Shown: one piece after another, positions 51,774-60,183 of the stretch
How positions within the stretch are numbered: the stretch's first letter is position 1
Layout: each line of letters begins with the position of its first letter
Source: Lachnospiraceae bacterium
Lineage (GTDB): Bacteria > Bacillota > Clostridia > Lachnospirales > Lachnospiraceae
Assembly (NCBI GenBank): GCA_017513005.1
Contig: JAFWDM010000078.1
Span: 17,228-81,227 of the forward strand
Length of the DNA stretch: 64,000 bases
Direction: 5' to 3'
Notes under the pieces: generated by a model
What the model saw: the letters and a program-made list of their open reading frames with translations, nothing else
What the model was told of the DNA's origin: nothing
The model's database searches: none
Made by a program: the position numbers and the translations under genes

Positions 51774-52466
51774 TTATTTCTTTCCCCCTCCGACGGCCTG
51801 CTCTACCGCTTTGTCGACTTCCTCGGACGCTTTTTTCTTTACTTTTTCAGCTGCCTGATCCACGGCTTTGTCAAATTCCTCGGAGGCCTTTTTCTTCACT
51901 TTCTCCGTGACTGATTCCGCGTCCTGCGAATCAGCCGTTTTGCCGGCCTTTTTCTCCGTGTTCTTCGGATCAGATGTTTTGCCGGCCTTTTTCTCCGCAT
52001 CCTCCGGATCAGATGTTTTGCCGGCCTTTTTCTCCGCATCCTCCGGATCAGATGTTTTGCCGGCCTTTTTCTCCGTGTCCTTCGGGAAAAAGTATGTCCA
52101 GGCGCGCCGCAGGAGGATCTTCGGGGAAATTCCCATGCGGTCCATCTCTTCGAGCGCTTCCCGCAGCTTTTCCTTTTCCGCTTCCTTATCGAGTTTGGAA
52201 AAATCGATCTCCGGAAGTTCGATATGCGGAATTTCGATATGCGGAAGCCCGATTTTCGGAAGCTTCACTGCCTTTGTGCCGGCCCCCAGGACTGCAATGG
52301 ATCTTTCTGCTTCATAAAGCTGTGACGCCCCCTGAAAAGCCGTCACAGCTTTCCCCTGTTCGGCCGCCAGAACCGTTTCTAAGTTGAAAAGCCCCATGGC
52401 GGCAGTCAGCATCATGACTGCGGCCAGGATACGAATTCTACCGGTTTTCTTTTTGCGATTTTTCAT
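51774..52466 (-). CDS. Secreted protein with 13-residue tandem repeats
   Basis: 230 aa, family not recognised. Basic N-terminus and a signal-like segment (ILAAVMMLTAAMGLF), then a short-period LPxI repeat (PKIGLP, HIEIPHIELPEIDF), then a helical segment (KLREALEEMDRMGISPKILLRRAW). Four copies of a DAEKKAGKTSDPE unit (39-bp DNA repeat, bases about 51930-52080) follow, then two copies of a KVKKKASEE(F/V)DKAV helix. Exported, Lys/Glu-rich, and possibly bound to the cell wall. Gene is between DUF624 and metG. Confidence 0.62.
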   Translation of the reverse strand: MKNRKKKTGRIRILAAVMMLTAAMGLFNLETVLAAEQGKAVTAFQGASQLYEAERSIAVLGAGTKAVKLPKIGLPHIEIPHIELPEIDFSKLDKEAEKEKLREALEEMDRMGISPKILLRRAWTYFFPKDTEKKAGKTSDPEDAEKKAGKTSDPEDAEKKAGKTSDPKNTEKKAGKTADSQDAESVTEKVKKKASEEFDKAVDQAAEKVKKKASEEVDKAVEQAVGGGKK

Positions 52467-52766
52467 TTCAGAACTCCCATTCTGCAGATCGTTCTCTTTT
52501 GCAAATCGTCTCCGGCTGTCGTTTTTTTACAGTTCCTTCTATTTTTTACGATTTTTCTGCAGGGCGCTCTCTCCCGGCAGGTTCCGTGCGTTTTCTTCCG
52601 GCACGTTCCGGACGCTCTCCCCCGGCAGGTTCCGGATGATCTCTTCCGGCAGATTCTATCGGCAGAACCAGATCCGTCTCTGCACGCAGATTCAGGTCGA
52701 TCTCTGCCTTAGGATCCTGTCGATCTCTTCAGACAGAGACAGTTTCCGGAGTTCTCCCGGGTATAC
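52467..52766. other. Intergenic region with GC-rich repeats
   Basis: 300 bp, no gene seen. Units of (T/C)CCGGCA(G/C)(G/A)TTCC repeat at about 52570-52665, and AGATT(C)-like units follow. No clear terminator or promoter. Confidence 0.5.
52570..52665. repeat. Minisatellite, ~25-30-bp unit, 4 copies
   Basis: CCGGCAGGTTCCG(T/G) recurs four times with variable spacers, downstream of metG. Confidence 0.75.
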
Positions 52767-54848
52767 TCAGCCGATCTCGCTGCCGGCGGGAACCTCCCTG
52801 CCAGCCTCGGGGACCATGAGGGCCAGGCTTCCGTCCGGAGCCTCCGCGCAGAGGATCATGCCCTCGGACATCAGTCCGGCGAGCTTTGCGGGCTTGAGGT
52901 TGGTGATGACCATGACCTTTTTGCCCACCATTTCCTCAGGTGTGTAGTACTTGCGGATACCGGAGACGATCTGGCGGACCTCCGCACCGATCTTCACCTG
53001 GGAGCAGAGGAGCTTTTTGGACTTCTTTACCGCTTCACAGGCGATGATCTCGCCGACCTGGAACTGACATTTCGCGAAGTCATCGATCGTGACCTCGGGC
53101 TTCTTCTCGACTTCGGGGACGACTTCTTCGGCCTGCGCGTCGGTGGAAGCCGGGGCGGCTCCGTCTGCCGCTCCTGCCCTGGCAGCATTTTCGGCCGCGT
53201 CGGCCGCCGCTTCCGCAGCCGCTGCCGCGCGCTGTTTTTCCATGATGACCTCGACCTTCTTCATGACCTCTTTCTGGTCGAGGCGGGCGAAGAGGATCTC
53301 GGGCTTGTCGGTCACGGTGAAGCTGCCGCCCGCGGCGCCAAAGCCGGTCAGGGTTTCGAAGTCGCGGATCTGTGTGCCCAGCATCCGGACAGTCTTCTCC
53401 GCTGTCTCAGGCATGAAAGGCGCGAGAAGGGAGACACCCATAGTGATCCCCTCCACCAGGTTATAGAGGACGGTGGAAAGGCGGTCCTTCTTTGCCTCGT
53501 CCCGGCCCAGGATCCAGGGCTCGGTCTCGTCGATATATTTGTTGAGGCGCTTGAAGACAGAGAAGATCTCGGTCAGGCAGTCCGCCGCGCGGAGCTCATC
53601 CATTTTCTTCTCGACCTTGTCGTAGGCAGCCGTCACGACCGCCTTGAGATCCTCGTCATAGCCCTTTGCCTTAGCGGCCTCCTCATCAGTCAGACCGGCG
53701 AAGGAACCGGTGTCCTTCACAGTGCCGCCCAGGTACTTGTTGGACATGGCAATGGTGCGGTTGACCAGGTTGCCCAGAGTATTGGCCAGGTCGGAGTTGA
53801 TGCGCTCGGCGACCAGCTCCCAGGTGATGACGCCGTCGTTTTCATAGGGCATCTCATGGACGACGAAGTAGCGGACCGCGTCCACGCCGAAAATGTCCAC
53901 CAGGTCGTCCGCGTAGATAACGTTGCCCTTGGTCTTGGACATCTTCTCTCCGCCCTGCAGGAGCCAGGGATGACCGAAGACCTGTTTGGGAAGCGGCACA
54001 CCCAGAGCCATCAGGAAGATGGGCCAGTAGATGGTGTGGAAACGGACAATGTCCTTGCCGATCAGGTGGAGGTCGGCAGGCCAGTACTTGTCAAAGAGCG
54101 GATCATTATTGCCGTCCGCATCATAGCCCAGGCCGGTGATGTAGTTGGTCAGGGCATCCAGCCAGACATAGACGACGTGGCCGGGCGCGAAATCCACGGG
54201 AATACCCCAGGAGAAGGAGGACCGGGACACACACAGATCCTGCAGGCCGGGCAGGAGGAAATTGTTCATCATCTCGTTCTTTCTGGAGACGGGCTGGATG
54301 AACTCGGGGTGGGTATTGATGTGCTCGATCAGCCTGTCGGCATATTTTTTCATGCGGAAGAAATATGCGTCCTCCTGTGCCTCATGGACAGGACTGCCGC
54401 AGACGGGGCACTTGCCCTCCTCCTCGATCTGGGAAGGCGTGTAGAAGGCCTCGCACTCCTGGCAGTACATACCGCTGTAGTGGCCCAGGTAGATGTCGCC
54501 CTGCTCATAAAGCTTTTTGAAGATCTTCTGGACCTGGCGCTCGTGATCGGCATCGGTCGTGCGGATAAAACGGTCATAGGACGTGCCGACCAGGTCCCAC
54601 AGACGCCCGATCTTGCCCGCAGTCTCGTCGACGAACTCCTTGGGCGTCTTGCCCGCGCGCGCCGCCCTGGACTCGATCTTCTGACCGTGCTCGTCAGAAC
54701 CGGTCATAAAGCGGACATCATAACCGTCCGCCCTCTTGTAGCGCGCGATGCAGTCCGCCAGAATGATCTCATAGGTGTTGCCGATGTGCGGCTTGCCCGA
54801 CGTATATGCGATCGCTGTCGTGATATAGTATTTTCCCTTATTCTGCAT
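52767..54848 (-). CDS. metG: Methionyl-tRNA synthetase
   Basis: 693 aa class I synthetase. ATP-binding HIGH variant (KPHIGNTYEI) and KMSKS variant (KMSKTKGN) are present, with the zinc-knuckle Cys (CQECEAF, CPVCGSP). After an Ala/Glu-rich linker (EAAADAAENAA) comes a C-terminal tRNA-binding OB domain (FAKCQFQVGEIIACEAVK). That makes the long two-part form common in Firmicutes. Start at ATG 54848 with GGGAGG upstream; the extension to 54890 is unlikely. Confidence 0.97.
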   Translation of the reverse strand: MQNKGKYYITTAIAYTSGKPHIGNTYEIILADCIARYKRADGYDVRFMTGSDEHGQKIESRAARAGKTPKEFVDETAGKIGRLWDLVGTSYDRFIRTTDADHERQVQKIFKKLYEQGDIYLGHYSGMYCQECEAFYTPSQIEEEGKCPVCGSPVHEAQEDAYFFRMKKYADRLIEHINTHPEFIQPVSRKNEMMNNFLLPGLQDLCVSRSSFSWGIPVDFAPGHVVYVWLDALTNYITGLGYDADGNNDPLFDKYWPADLHLIGKDIVRFHTIYWPIFLMALGVPLPKQVFGHPWLLQGGEKMSKTKGNVIYADDLVDIFGVDAVRYFVVHEMPYENDGVITWELVAERINSDLANTLGNLVNRTIAMSNKYLGGTVKDTGSFAGLTDEEAAKAKGYDEDLKAVVTAAYDKVEKKMDELRAADCLTEIFSVFKRLNKYIDETEPWILGRDEAKKDRLSTVLYNLVEGITMGVSLLAPFMPETAEKTVRMLGTQIRDFETLTGFGAAGGSFTVTDKPEILFARLDQKEVMKKVEVIMEKQRAAAAAEAAADAAENAARAGAADGAAPASTDAQAEEVVPEVEKKPEVTIDDFAKCQFQVGEIIACEAVKKSKKLLCSQVKIGAEVRQIVSGIRKYYTPEEMVGKKVMVITNLKPAKLAGLMSEGMILCAEAPDGSLALMVPEAGREVPAGSEIG

Positions 54849-54883
54849 AACCTCTGTTCCTCCCGTTTCTATCCTCTCCCCAG

Positions 54884-54953
54884 GTGACAAAAGGGACGGT
54901 TCTTTTTGTCACACCGTCACTTCTGTGACAAAAAGAACCGTCCCTTTTGTCAC
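54884..54953. repeat. 29-bp palindromic element, copies 3 and 4 in inverted order
   Basis: Copy 3 at 54884-54912 and its reverse complement at 54925-54953 form a nearly perfect 29-bp inverted repeat around a 12-nt centre. In RNA this would be a large hairpin between map and metG. Confidence 0.92.
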
Positions 54954-54961
54954 CTCACTCT

Positions 54962-55141
54962 GTCACCAGCACAAAACATCAGGTTCCCCTTCCGTCACCA
55001 GTACCTGGATCTCCCACTGGGCGGAGGGTGAACACTCCGCAACCAACGTTAATCACCAGCAGAGAACTTCGTGACCCTGCTCCGTCACCAGTACCTGGAT
55101 CTCCCACTGGGCGGAGGGTTTGCCGTCCTGCGTATAGATGG
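54962..55141. repeat. 90-bp tandem duplication of the map 3' end
   Basis: 54991-55029 is identical to 55081-55119, exactly 90 bp apart. The flanks are similar too (TCACCAGCA then CCGTCACCAG). The copy nearer the map gene is its real C-terminus; the outer copy is untranslated. Confidence 0.9.
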
Positions 55142-55940
55142 TCCACCCGTTGTCCGCGTCCTGAAAGATCCTGTCCGTCCCCATGTTGACCATGGGCTCA
55201 ATGGTAAAGACCATGCCGGGCACCATCAGCATCTCGGTCCCCGGCTCTGAGACATAGCTCACAAAGGGGTCCTCGTGGAATTCCAGTCCGATGCCGTGGC
55301 CGCCGATCTCCCGGACGACCGAATAGCCGTTTTTCACGGCGTGGGCATGGACCTTGCTGCCCATGTCGCCCAGGTGTGTCCAGGGAATGACCGCCTTGAG
55401 TCCGATCTCCACACATTCCTTCGTGACATCGACGAGGCGCTGCTTTTCTTCAGAGACCTTCCCGATGCAGTACATGCGGGAGGAATCCGAAAAATAGCCG
55501 TTCAGGATCGTGGAGCAGTCGACGTTGATGATGTCTCCCTCCTTCAGGACATGCTTTGTGTCCGGGATCCCGTGGCAGACTTCCTCGTTGATCGAGGTGC
55601 AGACACTTTTCGGAAAGCCCTCGTAGTGCAGCGGGGCGGGGATCCCGCCCATGCGGACCGTCGTCTCATAGACGATGCGGTCGATGTCTTCCGTGGGCAT
55701 ACCCGCGGCGATCTCCTTTTCCACGGCATCGAGGCAGGCCATGTTGATCTCCGCGCTCTTTTTGATTCCGTCCACGTCCGCCCGGGTCTTCAGGAGGCTG
55801 TGGTCCGGCACGATATTGCCCGCGATCTGATATTTTCTCAGCTTCTCGTCAAACTGCATGTGGCAGGCCTTGTATTTCCGTCCGCTGCCGCACCAGCACG
55901 GCGCGTTGCGCTCAAACTTGTTCTTTCCCGCTAGTATCAT
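55053..55940 (-). CDS. map: Methionine aminopeptidase, type I, with SEC-C zinc motif
   Basis: 295 aa. Removes the first Met from new proteins. The N-terminal SEC-C motif CWCGSGRKYKACH binds zinc and is common in Firmicute Map variants. Metal ligands: Asp in NVDCST and YFSDSSRM, His in GGHGIG, Glu in TIEPMV and in QWEIQVLV. Start at ATG 55940 (AGAGGA, 8 nt); the frame upstream is encoded by an 18-19-bp repeat. Its 3' end is duplicated (54962-55141). Confidence 0.96.
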   Translation of the reverse strand: MILAGKNKFERNAPCWCGSGRKYKACHMQFDEKLRKYQIAGNIVPDHSLLKTRADVDGIKKSAEINMACLDAVEKEIAAGMPTEDIDRIVYETTVRMGGIPAPLHYEGFPKSVCTSINEEVCHGIPDTKHVLKEGDIINVDCSTILNGYFSDSSRMYCIGKVSEEKQRLVDVTKECVEIGLKAVIPWTHLGDMGSKVHAHAVKNGYSVVREIGGHGIGLEFHEDPFVSYVSEPGTEMLMVPGMVFTIEPMVNMGTDRIFQDADNGWTIYTQDGKPSAQWEIQVLVTEQGHEVLCW

Positions 55941-55984
55941 AACTGTCTTCCTCTTCTGTTCCTGCTCTGTCCGGTCCGTGTGCT

Positions 55985-56050
55985 GCCAGCCGTTCAAATG
56001 GATCCGGCCGTTCGAATGAATCCGACTGTTCGTATGGATCCGGCCGCACA
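55985..56050. repeat. Minisatellite, ~18-bp unit, 3-4 copies
   Basis: (C/A)CGTTC(A/G)AATG(G/A)ATCCG(G/A)C-like units in the map leader. Confidence 0.8.
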
Positions 56051-56229
56051 GCCGGTCCCGCGTTTTTTCCTGTCTGCGCCCCTCGAAGGGCGCGTACAAA
56101 AAGGGTCCCGCCCATGTATAAACGAATACTAGGATACCATTATTATTGTCCGGCGTCTACCACGGAATCACCTCAAAACTTCAGCCGGCCTGTACAGGAC
56201 TGTAATCTCCTTACATAGCATCACAGGAT

Positions 56230-56365
56230 AGCCCTGCTCTGTAACCCGGAATCCTACAAAAGCAAGGGTTCCGGTCTCCCGTCGCAAGCGAGGGAGCACG
56301 GAACCTCCTGAACTTTCACCAGCCCCGAGGGCTGCTGCCTGATGACGCGGTACGGACGCTGTGCT
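56230..56365. ncRNA. Candidate structured RNA, class not identified
   Basis: Several nested stems on either strand: GGTTCCG(56267 region)...CGGAACC enclosing CTCCC...GGGAG with a GCAA loop, then CAGCCC-CGA-GGGCTG at about 56322-56336, then a GC-rich end. I could not match it to SRP RNA, 6S RNA, tmRNA, RNase P RNA or a known riboswitch by eye. It lies before map on the minus strand. Confidence 0.3.
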
Positions 56366-56418
56366 GCCGTTTCCTTCTTCTCAGTCCTTCTTCTCAGTCC
56401 TTCTTTCAGTCTTCCTTC

Positions 56419-56934
56419 TCAGTCCTCCCAGGAGGGCATATCCTCTTCCTGCGGGCTGTTCATCTCGACGGCGCTGTCAATGAGACGGATCAGTTCCCAG
56501 ACCGAGCGGAAGTAGACGGTCTTGTTTTTTTCGACCCAGGTAAGCCGGCCCTGCATACTGCTGTTCTGCCGCTGCTGCACGCGGATGATAAATGATCCCA
56601 TATCGCCGTGTTTCCCAAGAAGCTCCTGATCCTTCATGATTTTCTCCCTTTTTTCTGTGTGCCGCTGTCTCTTCTCCTCCCCCGCAAATGACCGGATATT
56701 CGTCGCGGGATGCGGGAAGTTGATGCTGTCAAGAAAACGCTCCATCTCAAAAACAAGCTGGTCCGGATTCTCGAAAAGCACCGGTTCCGTGCTGTAGGCG
56801 TGATAGAACCTGCCCCTCAGCCGGGTACCGGATCCCTCGTCCGCACAGAGGACGATCCCGTTCGGAGTGCCTATATAGATCTGGGAAGGGCGCTCCGCAG
56901 GTGGCTCCGGGAGTATATTTTCTCTCTTTTCCAT
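56419..56934 (-). CDS. Conserved hypothetical protein at the pilus locus
   Basis: 171 aa, family not recognised. Two similar halves: a first part (YIGTPNGIVLCADEGSGTRL, GRFYHAYSTEPVLFENPDQL, FEMERFLDSINFP) and a second (SFIIRVQQRQNSSMQGRLTW, KNKTVYFRSVWELIRLIDSAV). Each ends with 'front part - bulky strand - FxS/ENxxxLixxmerfLDs', suggesting an internal duplication. It follows the BTAD regulator (80-bp gap) and may be coregulated. Confidence 0.68.
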   Translation of the reverse strand: MEKRENILPEPPAERPSQIYIGTPNGIVLCADEGSGTRLRGRFYHAYSTEPVLFENPDQLVFEMERFLDSINFPHPATNIRSFAGEEKRQRHTEKREKIMKDQELLGKHGDMGSFIIRVQQRQNSSMQGRLTWVEKNKTVYFRSVWELIRLIDSAVEMNSPQEEDMPSWED

Positions 56935-57014
56935 CCTTTTTCTTCTTCCTTTTTCTTCCTTTTACTTTTTTTCTCTTTCTTTATATTTCTTTTTTCCGTT
57001 TTCTTATTATTGTA

Positions 57015-58433
57015 TTACCGTTTGTTCCCTGTGTCAAAGGGTGTTCTCCCGGGGGATGGGTGCGCCGCATTCCCGCCGACACGGGTCACCGTGCTTCGGG
57101 AGGTCCGGATCTCCCCGGCCCTGCCCGGCTGCCCCCGCTCGGGGCTGCAGATCACACTGTTGACATAGTAGCGGATCCCCGTCCTCTGCCTGCCGACGAT
57201 AAAGTTCTGGTTGATGCGTCTCTGGACGACGGCGCAGTTCTCGAGGGTCGTATTGACCAGCAGGACCAGGTACTGTCCGCGCCCATAGCGGTTGATCGTG
57301 TCGCTGTGGCGGACCGAGCGCTGGATCGCTGCACCCAGGCGCTCCGACAGGCTGTCCAGGGCGGGGCCCTCCTTCATGGGATTCCCCTTGCTGTCCACGA
57401 TCGTGCACAGCATCAGGTAGACGGACTGGCCGCCGCGCTCCATGAGCCGCTCCACGACCTGGTAGATCCCCTGAAAGACCGGATAGGTGCACACATATCC
57501 GCCGCGGGGCTGCCCGCCCGCGCTCTGCCGTTCCGGGTCGTTCTGCGCCTTCTCCGAGAGCGCGATCTGGATCTCATCCAGGGCGGCGTGCTGATGGTTC
57601 ATGTGGTTTCCCAGACGCTCCATCTGCTTCATCATATGTTCTGACGGCCGCAGTCCCTGCTCCCGCATATACAGGTCCACCGTCTCCTCATAGAGCCGGC
57701 GCGCCTCCTCATACCGTCCCAGAGATACCAGGGCCTCCATCGTGAGCGCCTCCCAGTCGGAGAGGGGGCTGATGCGCGACGCATACTGGCCCAGCGCCTC
57801 CAGCTGGAAAAAATCCTGGTGGAAGCGCAGAAGCTGCGCCGCCTCCTCCACCATCTCGAAAAACAGGGTGCGGTACCTGCGCGCCTCCTGGGCGGCCCAG
57901 ATGACGCCTGCCTGACTGCCCAGAAAATCTCCCTTGTAGGCATGAACGGCATCCATACACAGGTCGAGCCGCTGCTGCAGGTCCTCCGTGGCTTTCGCCG
58001 CCCCGCACAGGTGCTCGAACTCCTCGGCATCCTCGATGACCGCGATCTCGTCCGTCCACCGGTATACCCCCTTTTTCTGTATGATCAGGGGGACGGGAGG
58101 AAGCCCTGCCGCCTGCAGCTTTTTCTTCGTATTGTAGATCACGCTGCGCATGGCGTGATGAACATTCATCAGATCCCTGTCCTCAAAGAGGACACGCTCC
58201 AGAGTATCCCGGGAAACCCCGTCCTGCCGGTAATGCAGGAGCATCTGCATCAGATAGTTGAACTGAGACTCGCTCGTCCGGCTCCCGCCCGAAAGCGGTT
58301 TCCCGTTCCAGGTCATCTGGAAGCTCCCGAACATCTGCACCTGCAGGATGCTGTCAGTGCCCGTATCATGCCCGGCAGCATCCTGCTGCCCGGTCTTTTG
58401 ACTGTTTTCCTGAAACTCTTCTTCCTGCATCAT
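57015..58433 (-). CDS. BTAD-type transcriptional regulator with degenerate GGDEF-like domain
   Basis: 472 aa. Residues about 28-125 form an OmpR/SARP-like winged helix (QVQMFGSFQMTWNGKPLSG, ALLHYRQDGVSRDTLERVLF, HAMRSVIYNTKKKL). Residues about 140-280 are a BTAD helical repeat (DAVHAYKGDFLG, GRYEEARRLYEETVDLYMRE). Residues about 315-440 resemble a GGDEF-fold domain without GGDEF (RHSDTINRYGRGQYLVLLVN). It likely controls the pilus genes. The very C-terminus is variable Arg/Ser-rich. Confidence 0.85.
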   Translation of the reverse strand: MMQEEEFQENSQKTGQQDAAGHDTGTDSILQVQMFGSFQMTWNGKPLSGGSRTSESQFNYLMQMLLHYRQDGVSRDTLERVLFEDRDLMNVHHAMRSVIYNTKKKLQAAGLPPVPLIIQKKGVYRWTDEIAVIEDAEEFEHLCGAAKATEDLQQRLDLCMDAVHAYKGDFLGSQAGVIWAAQEARRYRTLFFEMVEEAAQLLRFHQDFFQLEALGQYASRISPLSDWEALTMEALVSLGRYEEARRLYEETVDLYMREQGLRPSEHMMKQMERLGNHMNHQHAALDEIQIALSEKAQNDPERQSAGGQPRGGYVCTYPVFQGIYQVVERLMERGGQSVYLMLCTIVDSKGNPMKEGPALDSLSERLGAAIQRSVRHSDTINRYGRGQYLVLLVNTTLENCAVVQRRINQNFIVGRQRTGIRYYVNSVICSPERGQPGRAGEIRTSRSTVTRVGGNAAHPSPGRTPFDTGNKR

Positions 58434-58530
58434 AGACTGTTCCTGCCTGTTCCCTTAACTGCCTGCTATTTTCGCCTGCGGGCCTGTCCTGCCCGCGGGG
58501 TTTTCCGGCGTGTGCCTTTCTCCTGCCTGC

Positions 58531-59592
58531 TCAAAGTCCGCCGATGCGCTTGACCATATTTTCATAGTGTACACAGCTGACCAGCGCCGTCGCCCTGGAG
58601 ATCCTGCCCTCCTTGTAGAGACGCAGGAGGCTCCCGTCCATCGTGCACATGCCGTCCGCCGCGCCGGCCTGCATCGCGCTGTCGAGCTGGTGCAGCTTGT
58701 CCTCGCGGATCATATTCTGGATAGCGGTCGTGGACTTCATGATCTCGAAGACGGGGATCTGCCCGCCGTCCACGCCGGGCACCAGCTGCTGACAGACGAC
58801 TCCCTTCAGGATCTGCGCCAGCTGGATCTTGACCTGCTGCTGCTGATTGGCAGGGAACACATCCAGGATCCGGCTGATCGTATTTGCGGCACTGCTCGTG
58901 TGCAGCGTGGAAAACAGCAGGACGCCGGTCTCCGCCGCGGTGATGGCACTGGAGATCGTATCATAGTCGCGCATCTCGCCCAGAAGGATGACATCCGGGC
59001 TCTCCCGCAGGGCCGACCGCAGGGACTCCAGGTAGCCGGGCATGTCGATCGAGATCTCCCTCTGGGTCACGATCGATTTGTCGTGCCGGTGGATATACTC
59101 GATCGGGTCCTCCATCGTGATGATATGGCAGTCCCGGCTTTTGTTGATCCGGTCGATCATGCAGGCGAGGGTCGTCGATTTTCCCGTGCCTGCCGCCCCC
59201 GTGATCAGGACCAGCCCCTTTTTATTCTCCGTCAGGGAGAGGACCGACTCCGGGATCCCGAGCTTGACCGGATCCGGCAGTCCGAAATGGATGACCCGGA
59301 TGACGGCTGCCAGAGAACCCCTCTGCCGGAACACATTTACCCTGAACCGTCCCAGCTGCGAGAGCGAGAAGGAAAAGTCATCGTCGATTCCCTTCTCCAT
59401 GTTTCCCCTGTCGCGTCTACTCACCTCGTAGATCTGGTCCACCAGCACCGCGATCGAATCCGGCAGCATCCTCTCTCCCGGCATGCGCTCCTGGTGCCCG
59501 TTGCACTTGAAGGTCACAGGAAGGCCGGCGACGATGAAAATATCCGCCGCATCCATGTCTATGGCTTTCTGTAATATCTCTTCGATCCGCAT
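58531..59592 (-). CDS. pilT: PilT-like retraction ATPase
   Basis: 353 aa. Walker A GAAGTGKST (about residue 131), Asp box ITMEDPIEYIH, Walker B VILLGEMRDYDT, and His box STLHTSSA, all intact. The sequence fits PilT/PilU family hexameric ATPases that depolymerise type IV pili. The N-terminal domain ADIFIVAGLPVTFKCNG is also typical. First secretion ATPase of this cluster; a PilB would be expected past the right edge. Confidence 0.95.
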   Translation of the reverse strand: MRIEEILQKAIDMDAADIFIVAGLPVTFKCNGHQERMPGERMLPDSIAVLVDQIYEVSRRDRGNMEKGIDDDFSFSLSQLGRFRVNVFRQRGSLAAVIRVIHFGLPDPVKLGIPESVLSLTENKKGLVLITGAAGTGKSTTLACMIDRINKSRDCHIITMEDPIEYIHRHDKSIVTQREISIDMPGYLESLRSALRESPDVILLGEMRDYDTISSAITAAETGVLLFSTLHTSSAANTISRILDVFPANQQQQVKIQLAQILKGVVCQQLVPGVDGGQIPVFEIMKSTTAIQNMIREDKLHQLDSAMQAGAADGMCTMDGSLLRLYKEGRISRATALVSCVHYENMVKRIGGL

Positions 59593-59602
59593 CCTCTTAT
59601 CC

Positions 59603-60010
59603 TCACTCTCCCATCCAGAGATTCCCGATACTGTTGTCCTCCTCCCACTGCCGCGTGATCGTCCAGCCGCTCACCTCATATTCCTTTTCACTGTCGGGAA
59701 GCAGGGTCACAGTCAGAACCGTCCCGCCCTGCTCGAAGGTCCGGGAGATCCCGCCCCCCGGGACCGGCATGGCATCAAAAACCGCATTTAAGGGCAGGCC
59801 GGAGGAAACGGTCTCCTCCGCCTCCTGCAGAAATGCCTGTCCCTCCCGCTCCAGTTCATACCGGGTCTTCACCGTCTCCGCATACTTGTCTGCCAGACGC
59901 AGGTCCGCCCTGGAGGTCGTAAAGGTCAGTATGGAAAGTGTCGTCAGACAGATGCTGATGATCGTCAGCAGCAGCGCCAGCGGCCCCAGCTTGATCGGTA
60001 CCTGATTCAT
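59603..60010 (-). CDS. Small membrane-anchored protein of the pilus cluster
   Basis: 135 aa. N-terminal membrane helix (LALLLTIISICLTTLSILTF) followed by an extracellular domain with a coiled start (YAETVKTRYELEREGQAFL). It resembles the pilin-like or pilus-assembly proteins commonly found beside pilT in related genomes. No prepilin cleavage motif (GFxxxE) is evident. The start is followed by little upstream ribosome site. Confidence 0.62.
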   Translation of the reverse strand: MNQVPIKLGPLALLLTIISICLTTLSILTFTTSRADLRLADKYAETVKTRYELEREGQAFLQEAEETVSSGLPLNAVFDAMPVPGGGISRTFEQGGTVLTVTLLPDSEKEYEVSGWTITRQWEEDNSIGNLWMGE

Positions 60011-60034
60011 CCTTTTGGCTATGCCCTCCGTTTA

Positions 60035-60142
60035 CAGACTCTTTGTTCAAAGTCTCTCCGTTCAAAGGCTTTTCCGTTCGCAGACTTTTCGTTCACAGAC
60101 TCTTGTTCACAGACTCTTGTTCACAGGCTCTTGCTTACAGAC
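60035..60142. repeat. Minisatellite, ~15-bp unit, ~6 copies
   Basis: TTGTTCACAGACTC / CCGTTCAAAGGCTTT-like units in the gap between two pilus genes. Confidence 0.82.
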
Positions 60143-60183
60143 GCAACGATTTCGCGTATTTCGCGCCGGAAGACGGCGCGGCT

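Larger units (their letters stand above)
55941..56418. other. 478-bp intergenic region with a candidate structured RNA
   Basis: No gene is supported. It contains a short repeat (55985-56050), a stretch of mixed sequence with one TATTATT-rich region, and a GC-rich foldable segment at 56215-56370. Repeated TTCTCAGTCCTTC units lie at 56385-56425. Confidence 0.5.

Noticed and set aside
56230-56365. SRP RNA, 6S RNA, RNase P RNA or T-box before map
   Set aside because: The conserved cores of those RNAs (for example GGAAGGAAGCAGC for SRP) are not present, so no class was assigned.
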